From assembly GCA_036522815.1 (NCBI GenBank), contig DATDFC010000054.1:1-60589 (forward strand): a DNA stretch of 60,589 nucleotides, written 5' to 3'. The notes beneath the pieces are model-generated. The model made no database searches. It saw only the letters and a program-made list of their open reading frames with translations, and was not told where the DNA came from. Source of the DNA: AG41 sp036522815. Its GTDB lineage: Bacteria > Gemmatimonadota > Gemmatimonadetes > Gemmatimonadales > GWC2-71-9. The position numbers and the translations under genes were made by a program. Below, one piece after another: positions 7,644 through 17,104 of this stretch (the stretch's first letter is position 1; each line of letters begins with the position of its first letter).

Positions 7644-8857
7644 ATGCCTTTTGCATCACTGGGGCTCGTCCCCGAACTGGTGCGCGCCGTGGCCGACGAA
7701 GGCTACGAGCAGCCCACCCCGATTCAGCAGGAAGCGATTCCCCTCGCCCTCGCCGGCCGCGACTTGATCGGCTCCGCCCAGACCGGGACCGGCAAGACGG
7801 CGGCCTTCATGCTCCCCATCCTGCAGCGTCTCACGCGCAACGGCGCCAGGCACGTGCTGCGCGCCCTCGTGCTCGTCCCGACGCGCGAGCTCGCCGAGCA
7901 GGTGCTGCAGAGCGCGCGCGCCTACGGCCGGCATTTGGACGCGAGCGCGGCGGCGGTATACGGGGGCGTGGGTATGGAGCCCCAGACGCGGGCGCTCACG
8001 CGGGGCGTGGACATCGTGGTGGCGACGCCCGGCCGCCTGCTCGACCATATGGAGCGGGGACACGTCGATTTCTCCCGGCTCGAGGTGCTCGTGCTGGACG
8101 AGGCCGACCGCATGCTGGACATGGGATTCGCGCCGGACGTGAACCGCATCTTGCGGGCCCTGCCGGACAAGCGCCAGACGATGCTCTTTTCCGCCACCAT
8201 CTCCCCCGAGGTGGACGCCCTCGCCCGCAAAGCGCTCGACGGTCACGCCTCCGTCGAGATCGGCCGCCGCGCCAAGCCCGCGGAAGGGATCGAGCACGTG
8301 GTCGTGGCGGTGGACAAGCTGCAGAAGCGGGGCGTGCTCGCCCGCATCCTGCAGGCCAAGCCCGCCGGGCAGACGCTGGTGTTCACCCGCACCAAGTACG
8401 GCGCGGACAAGCTGGTGACGTTTCTGCGGCGGGAGGACATCCCGGCGCACGCCATCCACGGCGACAAGGCGCAGAGCCACCGCACCCGCACGCTCGACGC
8501 GTTCCGGTCGGGCGCGGCCGACGTGCTGGTCGCAACCGACATCGCGGCCCGGGGGATCGACGTGGACGGCATCCGCATGGTCGTCAACTTCGATGTGCCG
8601 CACGACCCCGAGGTGTACGTGCACCGCGTCGGCCGCACGGCGCGGGCCGGCGCGCGCGGCCTCGCCCTGACGCTGCTATCGCCCGACGAGTGGCTGCTGA
8701 TGGGCGACATCGAGAAGCTGGTGGGGCAGATCTTCCCGCGCGAGGTGATTCCGGGATTCGAGCCGTCGGTCAAACCGTTGCAGCCCAAGCCGCTTCAGGC
8801 AGAGCAGCCGAAGCAGGGCCGGTCGGTGCGAGCGCGCAGCGGGGGCAGACGCCGCCG

Positions 8858-8861
<4 letters not shown>
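7644..8861 (+). CDS. DEAD-box ATP-dependent RNA helicase (RhlE-like)
   Basis: A 405-aa helicase with every core motif: Q motif YEQPTPIQQ, motif I AQTGTGKT, Ia PTRELAEQ, Ib TPGR, II DEAD in VLDEADRMLDMGF, III SAT, V ATDIAARGID and VI HRVGRTARAG. A short basic tail (GRSVRARSGGRRRR) is usual for RhlE-type enzymes and probably binds RNA. ATG 7644 was chosen because the Q motif follows at normal distance and GGAG lies at 7632-7635; further upstream the frame is unlike the family. It remodels RNA during ribosome assembly or in the cold. Its stop codon overlaps the gltA stop on the other strand. Confidence 0.95.
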
Positions 8862-10147
<1,286 letters not shown>

Positions 10148-10176
10148 GCGGTGCGCGTCCTGAAATTGGCTGGGGA

Positions 10177-10236
10177 AAGATAACTGGGAGGCGACCTCTA
10201 CCGCCCTCTACCGACCTCTCGCGCCGTCGTTATCTT
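10177..10236. promoter_or_regulatory. Mirror-image TATCTT elements between gltA and the gene at 10245
   Basis: AAGATAAC (10177-10184) and GTTATCTT (10229-10236) form an inverted repeat 44 bp apart. Read outward, each supplies TATCTT as a -10-like hexamer for its own gene. Between them lie CTCTACCG repeat words (about 10195-10218). The right copy ends eight bases before ATG 10245, which has no Shine-Dalgarno sequence. Confidence 0.4.
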
Positions 10237-10244
10237 CGCTTCTC

Positions 10245-10904
10245 ATGACCCAGCCCGCTCCGAAACGCCCTCCGCTCTACCCGACGCGCTCAGGGGCGGG
10301 GGCCCTGCTGGGCCAGCAGCTCGCGGCCCGCGGCTATATCGGGTGCATCCTGCTCGGCGTCACTCCGGAGGGGGTGGAGATCGCCGCCCACGCGGCCAAG
10401 GCGATGGGGGCGCAGTTCGACGTCCTGGTCGCGGCGTTCATCAAGCTGGGATCCAACCTGGCGCCCATCGGGGCGATCGCCGAGTCGGCGCCCTCGGAGA
10501 TGGACCCGGACTTCCAGCCGGGCGGCGGGCTCATGGACAAGCTCGCCAGCGCGATCGACGAGTCGCGGGCGCGCATCAGTCAGGACCTGATCCTGTACCG
10601 CACTCAGCGGCCGGTGAAAAAGCTGGCCGGTCGGATCGCGGTCATCGTGGATGGGCAGGTGGCGTATCCGTGGAGGGTGCTGGCGGCCGCCAAGGTCGCC
10701 GAGCAGCTGGGTGCGAAGCAGGTGGTGATCGCCACCCCGGTCGCGAGTCAGGCCGCGGCGGACCGCATCACCGCACGCGGTTACGAATTCACGTGTCCCT
10801 CGGTGGTCATGGACGCGGGTGGGCATCCCGCGCCATACGGCGACGTTTCAGGCGATACGCCCGAGCGGCTGCGCAGCATCATGATTGCGCATCAGGCGGC
10901 GTGA
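10245..10904 (+). CDS. Phosphoribosyltransferase-like protein lacking the PRPP loop
   Basis: A 219-aa protein with the layout of the Rv0571c-type PRTase family: an N-terminal hood (GALLGQQLAARGYIGCILLGVTPEGVEIAAHAAKAMGAQFDVLV), a KLG...PIGAIAE element, and a C-terminal Rossmann-like half (KVAEQLGAKQVVIATPV). The usual PRPP loop, of the form ILVDDG(I/V)ATGAT, is replaced by AVIVDGQVAYPWR, losing the acidic pair and the TG-AT phosphate-binding turn. It is therefore probably not an active phosphoribosyltransferase and may act as a regulator or scaffold. Translation seems leaderless: TATCTT lies eight bases before ATG with no ribosome-binding site. Confidence 0.65.
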   Translation: MTQPAPKRPPLYPTRSGAGALLGQQLAARGYIGCILLGVTPEGVEIAAHAAKAMGAQFDVLVAAFIKLGSNLAPIGAIAESAPSEMDPDFQPGGGLMDKLASAIDESRARISQDLILYRTQRPVKKLAGRIAVIVDGQVAYPWRVLAAAKVAEQLGAKQVVIATPVASQAAADRITARGYEFTCPSVVMDAGGHPAPYGDVSGDTPERLRSIMIAHQAA

Positions 10905-11191
10905 TCGGACGGTAGGTTGGAATGTTGGACGGTTGTTCCGTGTATCGGTCGCCCTGCTTCGCGACGCTACGGTACAGTCCCCAAGTCAATCGTCCGGCTC
11001 TCTGCCGCAACGTATCCAGTCGTTGAACGGCGTCGGCCGACACGAGCTCCAGGTCGCGGATCGCGATGATCGCGTAGGAAAGCTCGGCCAGAGAACCGAG
11101 TGTGATGTCGAGGAAACGACGTGACGCGGTAGGTCTCGAGGAACAACTCGTGGCACGCATGCCAGGCGTCGAGACGTTCGTACGGCATCAT
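10879..11191 (-). pseudogene. Broken four-helix-bundle protein (23S rRNA intervening-sequence-protein family)
   Basis: Two reading frames carry two halves of one family. The N-terminal part starts at ATG 11191/11188 with MPYERLDAWHACHELFLETYRVT. The frame then shifts at about 11113-11120 into SRRFLDITLGSLAELSYAII, continuing to RLTWGLYRSVAKQ. Intact members carry about 35 residues between these halves, including the central helix usually read as ANIAEG, and these are missing. Thus one event deleted the middle and shifted the frame. The tail after AKQGDR is encoded by repeat words. The function of the family is unknown; some members lie within rRNA insertions. The surrounding gene-free stretch (10905-11308) holds nothing else except repeats. 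Confidence 0.72.
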
Positions 11192-11270
11192 GAAAGCCCA
11201 TCTTGAGGGCGGGCTGCGGTTCAGAGGCATCCAATTCATGCAGGTAGCGACGAAAAACTTGGAGCCATCC

Positions 11271-11308
11271 CCGCCTTCCCGCCTTCCACCCTTCCACCCT
11301 TCCACCCC
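11271..11308. repeat. CCTTCCAC short tandem repeat
   Basis: CCGCCTTCC followed by CCGCCTTCC-ACCCTTCC-ACCCTTCC-ACCC: an 8-bp word repeated about four times, just beyond the stop of the acyl-CoA dehydrogenase gene. Similar but not identical words flank other genes in this window. Confidence 0.8.
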
Positions 11309-13180
11309 TCACTCCAGCTCCACCATCCCCCGCTCCAGCCACCGATACTCCCCCGCGAGCGTCTCTTGCGCCACCCGATAGGCCCGCGTGTCCGCGTTAT
11401 GGCGGAGCTCGCGGAACTTGACGTGGACCCGCGCGCGTGCCTGGCGGCAGAACAGGTCGGCGAGCTCCACTGCGCGGCGGCCGGCGGCGGGATCGTGCCG
11501 CAGCAGCCACTGCGCTCGCGCGCACGCGGCCGCCATGGCGAACAGCTCGGCTCCCACGTCCACCAGCCGGAACAGCACCGACTGGCGGTATTCGAGCTTG
11601 GGCCCGAAGCGCACCATGGCGTGGAACACGCCCCGCGCCAGACCCCGGGCGCCGCGCTCCACCGCCCGCAGGTGTGGGGCGAGGCGCCCGAATTCTGCGT
11701 ACTTGGGCCAGAAGCCCCAGCCGAGCCAGCGGGACGGATACCACCAGGCGTAGAACAGGCCGGCCCGCACGAGCCCGCGCAGCCGCTGCCCGGGCGTCTT
11801 ACCCGGCAGCACGACGTCGCCCGCCACCTGGAAGTGCTTGTCCACCGCCTCCCGGGCGATGAACAGGTGCATGATCTCGCTCGACCCCTCGAAGATCAGA
11901 TTGATGCGGAAGTCGCGCATGATGCGCTCGACCGCTACGGGACGTTCTCCCCGGGCCCGCAGTGAGTCGGCGGTCTCGTAGCCGCGGCCGCCGCGGATCT
12001 GGACCGTGTCGTCGATGATGCGCCACCCGGCCTCGGAGTTGTACAGCTTGGCGATCGCGGCTTCGAGGCGGATGTCGTAGCCGCCACGGTCGGCCATGGC
12101 GCCGCACAGCTCGGCGACGGCCTCCATCGCGAACGTGTTGGCCGCCATGGCGCCGATCTTTTGTGCGATCGCGTCGTGCTTGCCGATAGGGCGACCCCAT
12201 TGCACCCGCTCGCTCGACCAGCGGCGTGAGATCTCGAGGCAGCGCTTCCCGGCGGCGACCGACGAGATGGGGAGGGTCAAGCGCCCGGTGTTCAGCGTGA
12301 TCAGGGCGAGCTTCAACCCCTTGCCCTCGCCCCACAGCACGTTCTCCCGCGGCACGCGTACGTTCCGGAACGAGATCACGCCGTTGTAGATGGCCTTGAG
12401 CCCCATGAAATGGCAGCGGTGCTCGACCTTCACACCGGGCCAGGCCGTCTCGACGATGAACGCCGTGATCTGCCGCTTCTCCTTGCCGTTGACGACCTTC
12501 GACGGCGTCCGCGCCATCACGACCATCAGCTCGGCTTTCGTGCCGTTGGTGCACCACAGCTTCTCCCCGTTCAGGATCCACGCCTTCCCGTCCTCGCTCG
12601 GCGTAGCCATCGTCTCCATCGCGGCGGGATCGGACCCGACGCCCGGCTCGGTCAGCGCGAACGCGGAGATGGCTCCCTTGGCGAGGCGGGGGAAGTACTG
12701 CTTTTTCTGTCCCTCGGATCCGAACATCTTGAGCGGCTGGGGCACCCCGATCGACTGGTGCGCCGACAAGAGGGCCGTGATCGAGCCGTCGACGGAAGAC
12801 ACCAGCTCGATGGCGCGCATGTACGAGAGCTGCGACAGGCCGAGTCCGCCGTATTCCCGCGGAATCTTGATGCCGAACGCGCCCATCTCCCGCAGGCCTT
12901 GAATCACCGCCTCGGGGATCTCCCCCTCGCGATCGATGCGGTCCGAGTCGACGTGCTCGCGCAGGAACCGCTCGAGCCGCTCGAGGAACGGTTGGGCGCG
13001 GCGGACCTCCTCCGCGTCCTGCTCCGGGTAGGGATGCACGAGGTCGAGCCGCAGCCGGCCCAGGAACAGATCGCGGACGAAGCTGGGCGCGGCCCACTCC
13101 TGCTCGCGCGCGGCTTCGGCGACTTCGCGGGCCTCGTCGGCGCTGACCTTGCGCTCCGGGGGCGTGACGGTAGTGGCCAT
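11309..13180 (-). CDS. Acyl-CoA dehydrogenase (very-long-chain/ACAD9-like, C-terminally extended)
   Basis: A 623-aa flavoenzyme that introduces the alpha-beta double bond in fatty-acyl-CoA during beta-oxidation. Motifs: EYGGLGLSQLSY, FALTEPGVGSD (FAD contact), WILNGEKLWCTNG, and the FAD/nucleotide segment QIRGGRGYETADSLRARGERPVAVERIMRDFRINLIFEGSSEI. About 190 residues beyond the core form the C-terminal extension seen in VLCAD/ACAD9 enzymes, which in mitochondria mediates membrane contact. ATG 13180 is preceded by GGAGG at 13186-13190; the longer upstream frame is a shadow. No electron-transfer flavoprotein gene is adjacent. It diverges from the amidohydrolase at 13266. Confidence 0.93.
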   Translation of the reverse strand: MATTVTPPERKVSADEAREVAEAAREQEWAAPSFVRDLFLGRLRLDLVHPYPEQDAEEVRRAQPFLERLERFLREHVDSDRIDREGEIPEAVIQGLREMGAFGIKIPREYGGLGLSQLSYMRAIELVSSVDGSITALLSAHQSIGVPQPLKMFGSEGQKKQYFPRLAKGAISAFALTEPGVGSDPAAMETMATPSEDGKAWILNGEKLWCTNGTKAELMVVMARTPSKVVNGKEKRQITAFIVETAWPGVKVEHRCHFMGLKAIYNGVISFRNVRVPRENVLWGEGKGLKLALITLNTGRLTLPISSVAAGKRCLEISRRWSSERVQWGRPIGKHDAIAQKIGAMAANTFAMEAVAELCGAMADRGGYDIRLEAAIAKLYNSEAGWRIIDDTVQIRGGRGYETADSLRARGERPVAVERIMRDFRINLIFEGSSEIMHLFIAREAVDKHFQVAGDVVLPGKTPGQRLRGLVRAGLFYAWWYPSRWLGWGFWPKYAEFGRLAPHLRAVERGARGLARGVFHAMVRFGPKLEYRQSVLFRLVDVGAELFAMAAACARAQWLLRHDPAAGRRAVELADLFCRQARARVHVKFRELRHNADTRAYRVAQETLAGEYRWLERGMVELE

Positions 13181-13265
13181 GAGAACCTCCTGCTCTAACT
13201 TAAGCGCCTTGACAGGCCCGCGCTCAGGGGGAGATTCGCCTCGCGCTACTCTGAGGAGCCTCGTG

Positions 13266-14555
13266 ATGCCCCACTCGTTGCCGTTGATCGTCGCCCTCGC
13301 GCTGCGGACCGCACTGGTCGCCCAGACGCCCACGCCGCTCCAGCCGATTCTCGTGAAGGCGGGCCGCCTGATCGACGGCCGCTCCGACGTCGCCCGCAGC
13401 AACGTGGGCATCCTGATCGCCGGGGATCGCATCAAGGCCGTCGGGCCCCTCGCCCAGGTACAATCCCAGGCCGCGGCCGCCCGCGTGATCGATCTCACTC
13501 AGATGACCGTCCTGCCGGGGCTGATCGACACGCACACGCATCTGCTGCTGCAGGGCGACCCGACGGCCGCGTCGTACGACGAGCAGTTGCTGTACCAATC
13601 CATCGCGTACCGCGCCATCCTCGCGGCGCGCAACGCGCGCATCGCGCTGGAGCACGGCTTCACGGCGATCCGCGACCTCGAGACCGAGGGCGCGATGTAC
13701 GCCGACGTGGACGTGAAGCGCGCCGTAGAGCGAGGCGTGATCCCCGGCCCACACATCTTCGCATCCACGCGGGCGATGGCCCCCACCGGGATGTATCCGA
13801 TCGTGTCCGACAACTGGGAGCTCGAGCTGCCACACGGCGTGCAGCCGGTGGACGGCGTCGAGGGCGCCCGACTCGCGGTGCGCCAGCAGGTGGCCCACGG
13901 CGCCGATTGGATCAAGTTCTACGCCGATCGCCGCTATTACTTCGCACCCGACTCGGTGCTGCACAGCTGGGTCAATTTCACCGACGACGAAGCGCGCGCC
14001 ATCGTCGACGAGGCGCACCGGCTGGGCCGCCGCGTGGCCGCGCACGCCATCGGCTCGGACGGGATCGCCGCGGCGCTGCGGGCGGGCGTGAACACGATCG
14101 AGCACGGCGACGGTATGACCGATTCCCTCAGCGACGTGCTCGTCGCCAAGGGCGTCTACTGGGTTCCCACGGTGACGGTGGCGCACTACGTCGCCGGGCC
14201 GCGCGGCGGGGCCTGGGGCCCCATGGTCGAGCACCAGCGCCAGGCGTTCGCCCGGGCCCTGAAGAAGGGCGTCCGCATCGTGGTAGGAACCGACGTGGGC
14301 GGATTTCCCTGGACCGAGCTCAACGAGGCCAAGGAGTTCGCGTATTACGTCCAGTACGGCATGACGCCCATGCAGGCGATCAAGTCGGGAACGTCGGGAG
14401 CCGCCGAGCTGCTCGGCCAGGCGGATCTCGGCGCCGTTGCACCCGGCATGGCGGCCGACCTGGTCGCGGTGGCGGGCGACCCCCTGAAAGACATCACCGA
14501 ACTGGAGCGGGTCCGGTTCGTCATGAAGGGCGGAGTCACCTATCTTTCGCCATAG
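13266..14555 (+). CDS. Secreted amidohydrolase family protein
   Basis: A 429-aa exported hydrolase with a signal peptide ending near VAQT (residue 20). Metal ligands are seen in GLIDTHTHLLL (HxH), AHAIGSDG, IEHGDG and VGTDVGG, and a candidate carbamylated Lys lies in ADWIKFYADRR. These match the imidazolonepropionase/Xaa-Pro-dipeptidase-like branch of amidohydrolases. The closing GAVAPGMAADLVAVAGDPL is typical. GAGGAG at 13254-13259 sets the start. Its stop overlaps by one base the GTG of the PIG-L gene, so the two secreted hydrolases form an operon, plausibly for breakdown of extracellular peptides or acylated sugars. Confidence 0.9.
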   Translation: MPHSLPLIVALALRTALVAQTPTPLQPILVKAGRLIDGRSDVARSNVGILIAGDRIKAVGPLAQVQSQAAAARVIDLTQMTVLPGLIDTHTHLLLQGDPTAASYDEQLLYQSIAYRAILAARNARIALEHGFTAIRDLETEGAMYADVDVKRAVERGVIPGPHIFASTRAMAPTGMYPIVSDNWELELPHGVQPVDGVEGARLAVRQQVAHGADWIKFYADRRYYFAPDSVLHSWVNFTDDEARAIVDEAHRLGRRVAAHAIGSDGIAAALRAGVNTIEHGDGMTDSLSDVLVAKGVYWVPTVTVAHYVAGPRGGAWGPMVEHQRQAFARALKKGVRIVVGTDVGGFPWTELNEAKEFAYYVQYGMTPMQAIKSGTSGAAELLGQADLGAVAPGMAADLVAVAGDPLKDITELERVRFVMKGGVTYLSP

Positions 14556-17026
14556 TGCGGCGCGCGCTCGGGATTAGCCTCGCTCTCTTGGTTGGCGCCG
14601 TCGGCCCGGTTGCGGGGCAGTACACCCCACCCGGCACCGGCGGCGTCGCGGCGTTGGCGGACGCGTTGCGCCAGCTCGGGCCCACCAAGCGGATCTTGAT
14701 GATCGGCGCGCACCCCGACGACGAGTACTCGGACCTGGTGGCGCTGTTCGCGCGGGGCATGGCGGCTCAGGTCGCCTACCTGTCGCTCAGCCGGGGCGAG
14801 GGCGGCCAGAACCTGATCGGCCCAGAGCTCGGTCCCGAGCTGGGAGTGATCCGCTCGGAGGAGCTGCTCGCCGCTCGCCGCATCGACGGCGCCCGCCAGT
14901 TCTTCGCCCGGGCGTACGACTTCGGTTACTCCAAAAACATCGATGAAGCGCTCCGCATGTGGCCGCGCGACTCGCTGCTGCGCGACGTGCTCGACGTGGT
15001 GCGACGCTTCCGTCCCCAGATCATCGTATCCGTGTTCTCGGGAACTCCCAGGGACGGCCACGGCCAGCATCAGGTGGCCGGGGTGCTGGCGCGCCAGGCG
15101 TTCGAGACGCTGCGCGACTCGAGCTGGGGACCGGTCAAGCTGTACCGCTCGCTCTACTCCGATACGGCGTCCGCCACGGTACGGCTGGACGCGGGTGCGC
15201 TCGACCCCGTGTCCGGGCGCTCCTACCATCAGATCGCCATGGCGGGGCGGAGCCAGCATCGCTCGCAGGACGAAGGCCAGCTGGAGCGCCCGGGACCGAG
15301 CATCGATCGCCTCGCGTTCATCGAGTGGCGGGAGCGGGGACGAGGCCCGGGGGACGGGGATGGCCTGTTCGCGGGCGTCGACACGCTGCCTCCGGGCCGC
15401 GCCCGCTACGCGGCCCTGATCGATTCCGCCCGGGCGCGCCTGAATCCGTCGCACCCCGAGGTCATCGTCCCCCTGCTCGCGCGCGCCCGGCACGAGCTCG
15501 GCGGCGCCGACTCGGGCCAGCAGGTGCTGCTCGATCAAACGCTCGCTGCCGCGGCCGGCGTCGCGCTCGATGGTGCGGCGGACGACGGGGTCGTGATTCC
15601 CGGCGAGCGCGTCCAGATCGAAGCCACCGTCTGGAACTCGGGGCCGGGCGCCGTGACGCTGGACGGCATCGATGTCGCGGCGCCGGCGGGATGGAAGGTC
15701 GAGCGCGTCGACGCGGCGACCTCCCCGGTCGCGCCGGGCACCGTTGCGACCCGGCGCTTCGCCGTCACCGTCGCCCCGGACGCGCCGCGTTCGCAACCGT
15801 ATTTTCTGCGGCGGCCCCTCGTCGGCGCGCTGTACGACTGGGGTGGCGTGCCCCCCGAGTTGCGCGGACTGCCGTTCGAGCCGGGGCTGCTGCAGCTGAC
15901 AGTGCGACTCACCGTCGCCGGCGAGCCGCTGGCGCTCACCCGCGAGATAGTCTACCGGTACCGCGATCAGAGCATCGGGGAGGTGCGGCGGCCCGTGTTC
16001 GTCACGCGCCCGTTCGATGTGGCCGTCACCCCCGATCTCGTCGTCTGGCCCGTGGACGGCACCGCCGCGGGTCCGCGCTCGTTCACGGTGACCGTCACGA
16101 ATCGCACGCGCGGGCCGGCGACGGCGCAGGTGGTGCTCACACCCCCGTCCGGTTGGGCGGGGGTCCCCGCCGAGAGCCTGTCATTCCAACGGGAAGACGA
16201 GGCGAAGAGCTTCACCGTCGGCCTGGCCCTGCCCGCGGGCGTGCGGCCCGGTGTGTACCAGGTCAAGGCAGCCGCGGTCGCGAACCGCGAGCGCAGCGAG
16301 GGGTCGCTGGCAATCATCGACTACCCGCACATCCGCCCGCGTGGCGTGACGCACGCCTCCGTGGCCGAGGTCCGCGCCGCGCGTATCGCGCTGCCCAGGC
16401 TGGCACGCGTCGGCTACGTGCGGGGGGCGTCCGACCGTGTGCCGGAGGCGCTCGCCGCCGTCGGCATCCCGATCGAGCTGCTCGGTCCCGACACGCTCGG
16501 GCGCGGGGATCTGACACACTACGACGCGATCGTCATCGGCAGCCGCGCCTATGAGACAGATCCGGCGCTGGTGGCGGCCAACGGGCGGTTGCTCGATTAC
16601 GCCCGCTCGGGCGGTCTCGTGATCGTGCAATACCAGCAATACCCGTTCGTGAGCGGCAGCTTCGCGCCCTACCGGTTGTCCATCGCGCGGCCGCACGACC
16701 GTGTCACCGATGAGACCGCGTCGGTCACCGCCCTCGAGCCATCGCACCCCGCATTGCACGTCCCCAACCAGATCGGTCCGGCCGACTGGCAGGGATGGGT
16801 GCAGGAGCGCGGGCTCTATTTTGCGCACGACTGGGATTCGTCCTACACGGCGCTGCTGGAGGCGCACGATCCGGGCGAGCCGCCGCTCTCGGGCGGCTTG
16901 CTCGTGGCGCCGGTGGGGAAGGGCACGTACGTCTACACGGGGCTGAGCTTCTTCCGACAGCTGCCCGCGGGGGTGCCGGGCGCGTATCGGCTGTTTGCGA
17001 ACCTGTTAGCGCTGGGTAAGAGGTGA
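14555..17026 (+). CDS. PIG-L family deacetylase with C-terminal Ig-like and amidotransferase-like domains
   Basis: An 823-aa exported protein starting at GTG 14555, with a signal peptide ending near VAGQ (residue 22). Residues 45-300 form a LmbE/PIG-L zinc deacetylase: AHPDDE at 52-57, SLSRGEGGQNLIG, and a distal His in DGHGQHQVAG. The middle carries beta-sandwich NEW3-like repeats (ERVQIEATVWNSGPGAVTL, FTVTVTNRTRGPATAQVVL). The last 250 residues resemble a class I glutamine-amidotransferase-like or ThuA-like Rossmann domain (YDAIVIGSRAYE, GGLVIVQYQQYPF). Family members remove N-acetyl groups from GlcNAc-type substrates. TATCTT lies eight bases upstream with no ribosome-binding site, hinting at an internal leaderless promoter. 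Confidence 0.88.
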   Translation: MRRALGISLALLVGAVGPVAGQYTPPGTGGVAALADALRQLGPTKRILMIGAHPDDEYSDLVALFARGMAAQVAYLSLSRGEGGQNLIGPELGPELGVIRSEELLAARRIDGARQFFARAYDFGYSKNIDEALRMWPRDSLLRDVLDVVRRFRPQIIVSVFSGTPRDGHGQHQVAGVLARQAFETLRDSSWGPVKLYRSLYSDTASATVRLDAGALDPVSGRSYHQIAMAGRSQHRSQDEGQLERPGPSIDRLAFIEWRERGRGPGDGDGLFAGVDTLPPGRARYAALIDSARARLNPSHPEVIVPLLARARHELGGADSGQQVLLDQTLAAAAGVALDGAADDGVVIPGERVQIEATVWNSGPGAVTLDGIDVAAPAGWKVERVDAATSPVAPGTVATRRFAVTVAPDAPRSQPYFLRRPLVGALYDWGGVPPELRGLPFEPGLLQLTVRLTVAGEPLALTREIVYRYRDQSIGEVRRPVFVTRPFDVAVTPDLVVWPVDGTAAGPRSFTVTVTNRTRGPATAQVVLTPPSGWAGVPAESLSFQREDEAKSFTVGLALPAGVRPGVYQVKAAAVANRERSEGSLAIIDYPHIRPRGVTHASVAEVRAARIALPRLARVGYVRGASDRVPEALAAVGIPIELLGPDTLGRGDLTHYDAIVIGSRAYETDPALVAANGRLLDYARSGGLVIVQYQQYPFVSGSFAPYRLSIARPHDRVTDETASVTALEPSHPALHVPNQIGPADWQGWVQERGLYFAHDWDSSYTALLEAHDPGEPPLSGGLLVAPVGKGTYVYTGLSFFRQLPAGVPGAYRLFANLLALGKR

Positions 17027-17104
17027 AACGCGGAACGCGGAAGTCGGAACGCGGAACGGACGGACTTACTGCTGTTCCGCATTCCGCGTTCCGCGTTCCG
17101 CGTT
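17027..17104. repeat. 31-bp near-perfect hairpin built of CGCGGAA words between convergent genes
   Basis: Left arm 17027-17057 and right arm 17074-17104 pair over 31 positions with three mismatches around a 16-nt loop. Arms are tandem AACGCGG words. The right arm overlaps the 3' end of the symporter gene and encodes its last residues. A bidirectional terminator role is likely; no U run is present. Confidence 0.8.

Noticed and set aside
11151..11164. TGGCACGCATGCC near the four-helix-bundle remnant as a sigma54 promoter
   Set aside because: No GC at the right spacing; it lies inside the former coding region.
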